Shown piece by piece: positions 34,138 through 45,100 of a DNA stretch of 64,000 bases. The stretch comes from Russula earlei (Eukaryota; Basidiomycota; Agaricomycetes; Russulales; Russulaceae), in assembly GCA_025769875.1 (NCBI GenBank), contig JAGFNK010000202.1:23055-87054 (forward strand). Direction: 5' to 3'. Under the pieces are notes generated by a model. That model was given only the letters and a program-made list of their open reading frames with translations. It searched no databases and had not been told where the DNA came from. Both the position numbers and the translations under genes were made by a program. Within the stretch, counting starts at the first letter, position 1, and each line of letters opens with the position of its first letter.

Positions 34138-34900
34138 TCAAAGCCCCAATCTCCTCACCTTACCATGTTCAAAGCCCCCATCAATGCGTGCATCAAGCCA
34201 CTGGTCCTCAGTAACGCCGTAGACGACTCGCCGGTGACACATGTCCCCACGCGATTCCTCATGTTCGGGTGAGAAGCGCTTTCGTGAAGAAGCAGCACGT
34301 TTCTTCTTCCCTTTTTTGCGTGAAGCTTCAGCGGATGGTTCGGTAGGATCACGTTTTGAGGGCGTGATCTCGGTAGACCGCTTCAACATGGATGCGATGT
34401 GGTTGGCTCTGAAAGTGGCATGGCTGTGGCTCCAGAGATGGACTCATGAACAACGTGGTAGGTATTGCGCGGGATGATGATGGTCTGGCGTTCTTCAAAG
34501 TCGGTTGTTGGGGGTTTTGAAGGTCTGGAAATGTCACCATGTCGTCATTGAAAGCGACCTTCAGCTTCTTCCGGGGGGGCGCCGCTCCCGTTGCGTGCAT
34601 TACGGACCGCCACTTAGGGAAGAGGCAGTAACGTTGGTTGGATTCGAGTAGCGTGAGTGACTGGGATAGAGAATACGAGAACGCGATAGAACTACGACAC
34701 TTAGTCTTACAATTACAAGGTTCTTCTGGTGCATGACTTATCCGTTTTCCATAGTTAGTCCCATCAATACTCCGATCACATCACGGACCCCATCTCCTTG
34801 CCTTCGCCTCGTTCCAAGCCCCCATCAACACCTGTATCAAGTCACTGGTCCCCTGCATCGACGCGTGACGAATTCTCCGGTGACAGCGACCGACTTTCGG
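33930..34900. repeat. diverged tandem duplication (two copies)
   Basis: Copy 1 (~33935-34240) and copy 2 (~34640-34880) share a colinear series of similar blocks. These are an ATTCGAATAGTGTGAG-like block, a GAGAACTGTGATAGA-like block, an ACAAGGTCTGG-like block and a CCCCATC...CAAGCCCCCATCAA block. The last continues with CATCAAGCCACTGGTCC and CGCCGGTGACA. Similarity is roughly 70-80% by eye, with small indels. Copy 1 includes the 3' end of the hypothetical minus-strand frame (34138 stop); copy 2 has no intact frame. Confidence 0.6.
34138..34600 (-). CDS. hypothetical lysine/arginine-rich protein, probably two exons
   Basis: Two overlapping minus-strand frames look like one gene. The first (34600-~34350) encodes a basic, proline-containing segment with PRKKLKVAFND. 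The second (~34389-34138) encodes KKGKKKRAASSRKRFSPEH and a short C-terminus ending KVRRLGL. A frame change near 34350-34390 needs an intron or marks decay. No family was recognised. The downstream portion is duplicated at ~34780-34880, so this may be one member of a decaying local family. Confidence 0.35.
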
Positions 34901-34920
34901 TAGCCACCTACTTTGCCTAG

Positions 34921-35350
34921 TTAGAAGGCTCGGAGGGAGGGGGTGCGATCACATACAAGGGGGATTGCTGACGATCCATTCTCCGGAATGGTCACGATCA
35001 CGATTGCGTGCACTTGCAAGGAGGTCCTTGTAAGAGCCTTGAAGACCTCAAAGTCATCGTCTAGCACGAATTGAGATTTCAGTGATGGACTTCCGGCACT
35101 CGACACACCATCTTCCAAATCGACGATTTCGTTATAACGGGATTGCTTTAACTCAATAGGAGTACTGGAAGCAAGTCCAAGCTTTCTGCGGACCATATTT
35201 TTCATTTCGTCTAGGGATTGTTCTTCGTTCGCGATAAGTACAGTCAGCACGACCAAGCCTGACCACCCATGAGAGTTTTATACCTTTGAAAAGACGGTCG
35301 AACGTTCTTCCCGAACATTTATAGGTAATCCTTATGTACTCGGTAGCCAT
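34921..35350 (-). CDS. small hypothetical protein, two exons (~134 aa)
   Basis: Exon 1 from ATG 35350 encodes ATEYIRITYKCSGRTFDRLF. A short intron (GTATAAAA...GGTCAG, ~35257-35283) joins it in frame to VVLTVLIANEEQSLDEMKNM in exon 2, which ends TPSLRAF at stop 34921. Alternating hydrophobic strands and the NEEQSLDEMKNMVRRKL helix suggest a ubiquitin-like or PB1-like small fold, but this is only a shape impression. The clean splice and continuous frame support a real gene. Function is unknown. Confidence 0.5.
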
Positions 35351-35657
35351 AATAGACAAAGAACCCGTCCTTCCAAGGCACTAGGTGGGGCCTTGTTCCT
35401 CAGACCCAACCATTCGAGCTTTCGGACACTGCTGGACCTCAAGACTTGCGCGGGCCGCATTATGAGTCGCAATCGTATGTCTAAAAAGTGATGTGTAGGT
35501 CTCATGGCTAAATGACGCCTTCAAGAGCCTCATCGCCGATACCGTTCTACGCAATCGAGGGAACGCTGGAACCTTAATCGTCAGGGACACGATGTTGCAA
35601 ACTTGGGATAAGGATTACAAAATGTAATATGATTATAAGCGAGCCATTCCAGTCAGC

Positions 35658-38600
35658 TTACACCCACTTGTCACGACGCTCAACATAGTCCGCAGAAAAC
35701 TGAGGCTTGGTAAGGGCCGCTGGCGTCCATGTCAGATTCTTACACGCTTGTTGGAAGTCACCGACAGCGCGGGATACGTTGTATCCCGCTAGATCGTAGG
35801 TTGTTGTAACGTCGTGCTGCTTGATGTCTAACGATGGAATAGTATACCCGTCGTTGCCAATCCTGAGGAATTGGCGTGTATCACATGCCATTCTCCTCGT
35901 TAAGAAGTAGATACGTACGTGACCGTGGCCTTGGAGAATACATCAAGGCGTCCCCATGGAATAATGACTGAAGAAAGGATTGCGCCCATCGTGAGGCGCA
36001 CGTTCCCAAACCTTCCGCTGTTCGCGGTGCCTTTTGCAGGGATGGAAAAACTCGCAAAATATTGTTTGAAGTGTGCGTAGATTTGTCCGTGAATGCCCGA
36101 ATCGACCTCTACGAGTCTAATATGCATGTCCGTATCGAGCGGATTTGCAATCTAGGAGTCAACCAATCATAATATCAGTCTGCCGTACTGCGGTGGTGTT
36201 GACAAGACTGACGTCAAAATCAACAAACACAAGGTTGTCGATGACGGCTGATAGTGGGATATAGACGTTGATATGTGTGATAATTGGTGGGACGTTAAGG
36301 CCTTTGAGAAAGAACACCATGAGGAGGGGAGAAGGATGATGGTAGTCAGACTTACCAGTGAGACCTGTGAATAGTGAGATCCCTTCTATGGCTGGGACTA
36401 ACGAAGGGTATGGAGTACTCGATGAGTCCCCTTTAATGGATAGTGGAAGAGTGTCGCCAGTCTGGATGAAGTTGCTGAGGAAGGTCTGCGCTATGGGATC
36501 ATTGGCATCGTCGGGTTCGTAATGAAACTCGGATGAAACCATGTTCTCTCCAGGAACAAGGTTCAAGGTCTATGATCGGAGTTAACTTCCCGTTTAGTTT
36601 TGAAGCTGAAAGGACCAACGTTTATTACTGCGCGACCAATTTTGACGTCCCTGTAGAAGACAGCGAGAGATATGTCCTTGATTAGGAGAGTGATGTCGGA
36701 TGGGTTGTGCAACAATGCTGTGAGGGACGCAATGATGTATCGCTTTACCCCGTTTCTGCCACTCCCTGTAATGCTGACATTGTGTAGCCAAGCATTGTTT
36801 CCGAAGCTGTTGATGCCTGCACATGCGATTGCCATTACCATGAATTCGAGTGTCAAGAATTGTGGAGCATACCTATTAGAGAGGACGTGACATTGAAAGG
36901 GATGTTGGAAATAGGTACATTCCCAATTGCGGTCTTCGCCACGATGTCCGCAGAACCTCTTAGCTCCAACTGGATACCCTGGGTATCAGTGATAGATGCA
37001 AGGAATGCAGAAAAAACTCTGTCATTCAAGGACTTGAGCGGCCGCTTCGAGAATGTAATTTCGAGTTCTGCGGTGTTCCCCGTGGACACGCCGCTTACAG
37101 TATTGGACAACGGTAACTTGAGCTATCCCATGACATGCCATCAGAGCGAGGAAATAAAGCAGGTATAAAAGATATACATCAATGGCGTCCTCTCCACCTG
37201 CTCCAAGAATAATGTCCTCCGAAGCTTGAAAAACTTGTAACGAGAATCCAAATGGATTCTTGTACCTTGCAACTATGCGCCGAGAACTCGCCAATGGTGC
37301 AAACGCCTCATCCTGCTCTGTCATCATAACCTCAAGATCATATATCGTTATAGATTCGACAATCTTCAAGATCTCCGTCAGTGACAAGTAAAGTACTTCA
37401 GGTGCGAAATAAGACATACTTCGTAGATTTGACCCGGAAGTATGACTTGCAATTCAAGTGTCTTAAAGGCACTGCTCAACCAGCCAACCGCAACGTTGCC
37501 AGAAGGTTGCACCAAATCGCCTTGGATGATCAGATTCTGGTTATGGCCAACAAGGAATTCGGAGAACAGCCTTCCAATTGCGATGAGCTCCGTTGACGAT
37601 TTCGGTGTGATTCGGCCAGACAGATGTGCCTTAGTCTCGGACTCCGGTGCAAGGTACCATTGATGCACAGGACAAAGCTACCAAAACATTTTACGAGGTT
37701 TACTTGTCGGATGAGAACGGAAGACGTACGACCGATATCTGTTCCCTCGAAGGATGCATGGAAGACAACTGTACCCAAATCTATGCCAACCTCTGAATAT
37801 TGCATCAGTTCATGTCACTGCAAGGGCAGTTGACCACACAAACGAGAAGGTGAGGTTATGACCGAATCAGCTTCGATATGGATTCCTCCTGCAGGATCAT
37901 CCGACGGAAGCTGGAAGTCGCTGATCGTTATGCTTGGTAATCCATTGAAGGCCTTCAATGTGATGTCCTTGCTCAGTGAAACACCGTCGAAGATTGTGCC
38001 AAGAGCGATAACACGAAGGTTATTGGTGTGGATTGTCCAAGTAAAGCTGGCATTATGCAAAAGGAATGTAGCGAATCCGATGAATCTCCAGGCGACACTG
38101 TAAGTATGATCATCCAAAACGCTGTACTGGAACTCACTGGTGTTCGTCAATAATCGTGAGGTGGGCATTCGTGTGATAGTCAGGGACACCAACATTGGCA
38201 GCAGCACAGACTAGCGACCGTCAAGATATGTATCTATTCGATGAGAAGGACACACACTTGGAGGAATAATGATAGTGGCGATGTCGTTTCCCTGCCAGGT
38301 GACACTAACCAGTGTGAAGTTGTCAAGAGGGCAGTAAAGGAATGCGCATGGAACGCTTACGTGACTGGGTCTACGAATTCTATGAGAGTATCTAAAGGTC
38401 CGATGTTGGTTAGAAACCCGTGTAATTCCAAATCAAATCCCCCATCTGATAGATTCCTAATTCCACTTAGCAAACATGTTCTCTGCAGCACCGTCGGACT
38501 TACGTGATATTAGCTGTGCTAAAGCTAAGGTTTGCGTTGTCCACAAGAGTTTGTACAATCGGAGGAGCAACGGCACCAATCAAATAGAGGGCGGTTTCAT

Positions 38601-41600
38601 TCGTCTGAGGTCATGTAAACAAAACAAATGAAACAAAGCATGCGAGAACAACTAACGATAGCAGCCACGTTGAACTGCTTGAAAGTCAGCTTGGTGGAAT
38701 CTGTACGACATTACGTCATAGTTCAATGCGTAAGGCGAAAACTTACACTCATCAACCTTCACCTGGGTCTCGATATCTAGAGTCACCATTAAGTTCGTGA
38801 GAGAATCGAGAATGGCTCCCGCCATATCAAATTGCTTTCCGCTAAACGGGAATGTAGACATGATGCGAGTATCTAAAGGTGTGCCCTACCTGACGTAGGA
38901 AGGCCATTGCAGGCTTACACCAGTCGTAATCTGGGGGAAATGAGCGTGCATGATATGCGTATACTTCACGTACAACTTACACGAGTATTGTAATTCGGGT
39001 TCTGCACCACGATCTTGAAAAGATCTACGAGAGGTCCCAGATCAACGTTATTATTTTGCGCTCCCAGGAGCACCAAGTGAACGATGGTAGATGGTTCCAT
39101 CTCGAGAACGAATGGCAGCCGCGGTGAAGTTATGCTTGAATGACCGTCCGCGTGCAGTGGGGAAGACGACAGGTCGAGGTAATCAATTTTACCGATCATG
39201 AATTCCTGATAAGTGACAGTCGATAAGATGTTGAAAACATTTATACTTGCAGTGAAAGGGTTGTCGAGCGTGAATGAGGCAGAAGCCTTCCGAGTCTGCA
39301 CGACATCAGTGGGTAATTCGAGCCTCGCCGAACTTATCAAATTTCGATGGAGGGCAGGGATCTCAACAGGAGTAAGGCGAATGGTAGATAATGCGGGCTT
39401 CAGTGAATCGATTGCCGTTGACCTTTGTGAGCCTTGAATAGTGAGATCTGATGTGACGCCTTGCAGGTAGTTTTCCAGTAACACCTGGCCAGCGGACGCG
39501 GCATCGTGTCGGGGTTGAAAATGGACGTCTATACGGGTCTCTGTTAACAAAGATGTATGCGCTATATTGTAACAGAGTCGGAGCGCACCTGTCGGACATG
39601 AAACATTCCCAGGCCGCAATAAGAAATTAGCCTGAACAAGAATCAGGGTGCCTCCATCCGCGAGGCTCATTCCAACCTACTACAACAGCCGTGCCAACGT
39701 GCTGATTCCTGAAGGTGGGGTGACGATTTCGTAGCCAAAAGAATCGTAGATATGACTGACCGAAAAACCAAGTCAAACTCGACGTCTCCAACTCCTACAT
39801 ATGGTTAATGAGGAAGTTCGTTTCGCAACCTGCCCAAGCTCACCGAGTGTGATGTTACTGAAGCGTAAGATATTAACATATTATTGGGTTAAATCGTCGC
39901 AATACGCTCACCTCGGATTGAATAACGACAAGTTGACCTTGATTAGTAAATAATCCTGGAACCCGTGGTTTACATCAAAATATGTTACCAGCGAAGGCTT
40001 CGAAGTCAGACACTGCAGTCCGGCAATAGACGTGTTGACCGAGAATTCGATGCCAGTGAGCGACAATAACCCGATGTCTGTGCCAGCTTCGGCGTTCGCG
40101 TTTCCGGAAAGGGTCATGGATTGGGTGGTCGAAGTCGTCATTGAAGTCAAGAACCGTTGGAATGCGCTGTGTTGATCACCAAATACTGCAAACGGCACAT
40201 TCAAAACCGTTGGGCGGGTTATACGTTGCTGCACGTCCGTCGTCGTCGGACCTTTGGGTATGACCAATTCCGCAAAGGGAGCACCACCTGTCGAGACGTC
40301 GATGTTCTGCTTAAGCGCTTTGATGTCCACAGGAAAATCGAATGGCAGGGTAAAAACGGCTCTCACGTCACGATTGCTGGTGACAGGATCATAGGCGGTT
40401 TTTTCCGTAAAGTGTGACTCGAATTGACCCAGTTCGATAGACTTGATGACGCTGAGCTTCCCTCGATTTGGGAGAATAACCTCGACAACGAGGCTCTTGA
40501 TAGCATCGTTCAGCCATGTGACCTAAGCATTTCAATAGGTCTCAGACTTGCACTGGCAACTCACAGGACAGCCAACACACTTTTTTTGGTCCAGCAAAGT
40601 CGCCATGGACAAAGATATGACTATCTAGACCGCGTATGAAATTGCTGAAGATGGCTGAGACATCCGAAAGCCCTGCCTGTTCAGTCTGACGGACAAGGCG
40701 ACCGGACAACCTCAACGATGACGTGTCCAACGGCAATAGAGTGAATGGCCCATTCGATGTGACCGGTCCAATATTGGTGTCGTTAAAGTAGGTTTGAAAA
40801 CCGATGCCACTGAGGTCGATGCCAACTTGTGAAGGCTGTCAAGCATTTTGCTGAAGGGGGGAACAAAAGAGGGTGACACAGAGGCTCACATTCGTCACTG
40901 TGGTGTCGAGGGTCAAGCGAACGCCGCCATCCGGGTGATCGCCGGGCAAATCGAACGAATTGACTATGACGCGGTCCTTTAGGTTATTAAACCCCTTAAG
41001 GGTGACCGTCTTTGGGGGAAGGGAGATGCCCGTTATCGTAATCCCTACGGAGAAAACATTGAGCGTTTCGTCTCTTCGGGGATCACCACCTCACCTAAAG
41101 CGGAAACTATATGACGATCCTTAGCGATCTTGAGCCAAAAACGAAGAAAAGGATTCTTTTTTACCGCTGAGATCGCCGGTGATCACCCAATCAAACGACT
41201 CGTGCGAGAGTAGAACCTCGTTTCGGCACAGTCAGTATTGGATTCCATCATCAGGTCAATCGCTCACCTTGGTGAATTCGGTCAGGTGGCCAACATGTTT
41301 GATTTCAAACGTAGTCTCCACTTCGAATTCGCCCCCATAACGTCCAGCAATAGCAATATTCGGCATTTTGATCCTGCCCAAGACCCCGCCGGACCACGCA
41401 ATTATGAGGCCAGTTTCGAAGGATATCTCTGCATCGACTGCGACCTGTAAGGAACGAATACGAAAACAAGAGTCGATGACGCATACATGGTCCTGCACGG
41501 GTGATGGATCCCGAGAATTTCATTTCGAACGAGTTTATGGCGGGCTTGATGATGAGCACCTCGTTCACCCTAATCCAGCAACTCCTTAGATTCTTGCGAC

Positions 41601-41711
41601 CAACTCCAAATTTCCTCACCTTAATTCCGAACCAGAAACAATTTTCTGTGCGATGTGCTTTGCGAGGATCCGCAACCCGGGGAATCTCATCGCCTTTCGG
41701 CGGAACGGCAT
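35658..41711 (-). CDS. DUF3712-family multi-domain protein, left arm of inverted repeat
   Basis: This is a very long gene of many exons, giving tandem DUF3712 beta-sandwich units. The proposed start is ATG 41711 (PFRRKAMRFPGL), with donor AAG/GTGAGG at ~41620. First unit: KPAINSFEMKFSGSITRAGP (~41500-41540) and VEVDTTF-like strands. Later units carry SFDLPGDHPDGGVRL, LPFDFPVDIKALKQNID, FGDQHSAFQRFLTSMTTS, DLSSSPLHADGHSSI and SLVPGENMVSSEFHYEPDD-like blocks; the last ends ERRDKWV at TAA 35658-35660. Usual members have an N-terminal membrane anchor, but none is clear here. Inside the near-identical core (37167-38377), one extra base at 37656 relative to the right arm shifts the frame, so the copy may be inactive. 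Internal exon edges are approximate. Function of the family is unknown. Confidence 0.65.
37167..38377 (+). repeat. near-identical inverted-repeat core, left arm
   Basis: These 1,211 bp match 45795-47004 in reverse complement with only four differences seen by direct reading: three substitutions and a one-base insertion (A at 37656). Outside both ends the identity drops at once. The first mismatches are 38378 versus 45794 and 37166 versus 47005, followed by many more. The core spans two to three exons of one DUF3712 unit. Confidence 0.92.
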
Positions 41712-42159
41712 GTTAGGTCTTGGACACGGGGTTATTCCCTCGAAGGAGAGGGATATTGGACGTGTAACTGCAACAGCACGCAAACATCGCTGTCGTGCAG
41801 CGAAGCAATGTGGCTGGCGTCAGGTGAGCAGGCACGCTGCTGGAACGACAATGCGGTTGCCTCGTGGCATGACATTACGTTGGCTATCCTCAGTATGAGG
41901 CCCCACCTCCCACAAAGCGATATCAACCTTATATGACACCCCATCGGCGGACGCGGGTGTATGTCATTGCATAACGCCCGTCTCCGTCTTCCTTGGCATT
42001 CTTAATAAAACTCAAAAGCACAGCAATGGCGCGGGGCCATTACTCTTCCGGACCATCGATATCTTCGTCTCACCTCTTTGAACCCTACCCGTCTTCCTTC
42101 CTTTTGTTAACCTTACTACTCCGTCCTTCGTCTTATCTGGGAAGTGTATTTTTGACACT
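41712..42159. promoter_or_regulatory. centre of head-to-head DUF3712 pair
   Basis: The 448 bp lie between the two proposed divergent starts and must hold both promoters. No obvious extended sequence symmetry is visible at the centre. The minus-strand frame is open further upstream (~41780), so the left start could be earlier. Confidence 0.4.
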
Positions 42160-45100
42160 ATGGGAGAGTATGGATCGCTTCGGGACAGTTACAACCCAAC
42201 CTTATCTGACAACCTAAAGTGTATGTGTTCTCTTTCGCCTAGACAAGCGTCTTGTCAGAGCCAGGCAATGTTCATGGGCCACGCATAGGCCAAGCGGCGG
42301 ATTTTGGTGCTGCGAATCCAATAGGTTCTGACTATGCTCCAATACAAGCGACATCTTCCAGAGTACCCATCGGACGGATTGATGACACAATGGAGCACAC
42401 AGGAGGTCCTCACACAGTGAAGGGGGCAGGCAGTGCGTCTAAGGAAACCCCGATTTATAGAAGACGTTCGTTCTTGATCTCTCTGACTATAATCTCCCTC
42501 ACCGGGATTGGCCTGCTTTTTGTGCTGTTGTATCCGGTCGTCAAAGCCGTTGCTCAGCATGTCATGAATACCTCAACTCTGAACGTTGACAGAGTAGTGA
42601 TAAGTGGACCCACGAATACTTCGTAAGTTTCTTTTCGCAGAGTTCGTGCTATAATGCTGAGTTGCCTGCTGGCTTGGTAGCTTCTCACTCCATCTGGACA
42701 GCTGGGTAGCAATCCGTCATGTCCCTGACTCGAACTTTGATTTATACTCCCATCTAGGTCTCACACGCGGGTATCTTCTCCGCTCAAATTGACTTCACAC
42801 AGGCCCTGCGTGTTTCCTGGGTCAATGATTCCGAAGAGGTCTCATTGGGCTATTTCAATCTTGAGCCGCTCCACATACAAAAAAAGCGCGCATATATAAA
42901 TCAGACAACCGATTTCACAATCACGAACCAAGGAACGTTTGCGCAATTCACTCGGTATATGGTCATGTCAAAAAACTTCACCTGGCGTCTGCGAAGTGAT
43001 GGACTACACGTGCAAGTGATGAAACTCCCAATATCTAAGGGGATAAGTCTAAATAAGGACCTGATCTTCAGCGGTGTGTGTTTGATTGTCCTCCTATGAA
43101 ATGAAATCTCATCTCGAAATTCAGGTATCAATAACTTCGGAGACATTCGTCCTCAAGGATTTCCAACTACCCAGCAACAGTCCTGAGGGTGGCATAGACT
43201 TCTACAGTGTAACTACGTTAATAAATCCCAGGTGTGTATGTCCCAAAGTTCGACCTCTTACAACCCTCACACATTGGTCTTGAGCCCCTTCCAACTCAGT
43301 CTAGGAACCGTTGTTTTCAATCTGTTCTATGATGACATTTATCTTGGCACGGGCATCGGGATAAACACCACACTCGTCAGATCTTGGTTCAAACTATATC
43401 CGCCAACGTACTCATGCTGCTTTTAGGGTCCAGGCTCGAACGACAGTTGCATTGTCAGGCCGACTTGTCCCGCATAACAGTTCAGAGTCAGAACTTGCAG
43501 TTCTCGGACATCTTTTTACCCAATACATCAACTATGACACGCTGCCTGTAGTTGCACGGGCCGCATCCATTTTGCAAAATGGCAACACCAGTGTCACGTG
43601 GCTGAGCGAGGGCTTTCAGGCACTTACACTGCACGTGCTGTGCAAGAACCCAACCCCACGCGATCTAATTCAAAGTATTAGTATCAGTACTTTATCCTTT
43701 ACAGTTCTCCGAGGACGAGCCATGGGCGCCAGTGGTAAATAGCCGCAACATCCAAGCCTTGATGCGTAGGTTTTATCCAATTCGCCGGAGCTTTCTTCGC
43801 TGATGTACATCTACCGCAGAACTTCCCTTTGGTTTCGACATGGACATCAAAGCGCTTGAGCAAAACATTAGTGTATCTTCTGGTGGTGCACCGTTTGCGG
43901 AACTGGTCGTTCCTAAGGGGGCGATCACTACGGATGTGCAACAACGTATCATCTACATAACATTTTCAAAATGTCGTTTATAGTATTTGACGACCAGCAT
44001 AGCGCATTCCAGCAGTTCCTGGCTTCGACGACAATTTCCACTATGCAATCTGTGACTCTTTCTGGAAAGGCGAACGCGGATGCTGATACCCCCATTGGAT
44101 TAGTGTCGCTCGAAGGCATCGAGTTCTCGGCCAACACGTCCATTGCCGGACTGCAGGGGCTCATTTCGCGGCCCTCCGCTGGTAATATCTCTCGATGTAA
44201 ATCGCGGCTTCCCAGATTACCTACTCATCAAGGTCAATTCGACGTTGTATAATCCCAGGTGAGATCGGATGCTTTATCTTGACAATAGTAACTAACCTTC
44301 TGTCTCAGTAACATCACACTTGGTACGCTTGGACTGTTCACGAGAGGTGGCGACTCACCGACCATGTGCAGGTGCAGGAGACGTTGAGTTTGACTTAAGT
44401 TTTCAGTCCGTCATATCTATGATTCCTTTACTTGCTATGCTCTTACGCTTGCTTCCAGAGATCAGCAAATCGGCAGGGCTGTTGTGGTATGTCAGGATGA
44501 ACTTCGCAGGCTGAGGTACCCTGAAGTTTGTCCAGACTAACCTCCTCCTCCTGCCTGGGGATGAATCATATTTAATAGGTGCGCTCTGTTACAGGCCACC
44601 ACACGAGATGTATGTTGATAGACCTGTACAGATGTCTATTTTCAACCTCACCCCGATGTTGTAACCGTTGGACGGGTACTATTGGAGCATTATCTGCAAG
44701 GCGTCACATCAGATATCGCTATTCAAGGCTCGCAAGACTCAACGATGATCGACTCACTCAAGGCCGCTATGTCTGCTATTCGCCTTACTCCTGTTGAGAT
44801 CCCCGCCTTGCAACGAAACTTGATCAGTTCAGCTCAGGTGGAACTGCCCACTAATGTCGTGCAGACTGGGATGGCTTGTGCGTCGTTCACGCTTGACAAC
44901 CCTTTCACTGCAGGTATCAGCGTTTTCGAAATTTCATCGACGGTCACGTATCAGCAGTTAATTATCGGTACAATTGATCGTCTCGACCTGTCGTCTTCCC
45001 CTGTGCACGCCGACGGTCATTCAAGTATAACTTCACAGCTGTTACCATTCAAGCCCAACTTGGAACCGTTCACCCTCGTTCAAGTGCTGCTTGCTGGAGC

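Noticed and set aside
43430..43470. Additional frameshift in the right DUF3712 copy at ~43450
   Set aside because: The frame VQARTTVALSGRLV is open from the splice acceptor, so the intron phase explains it.
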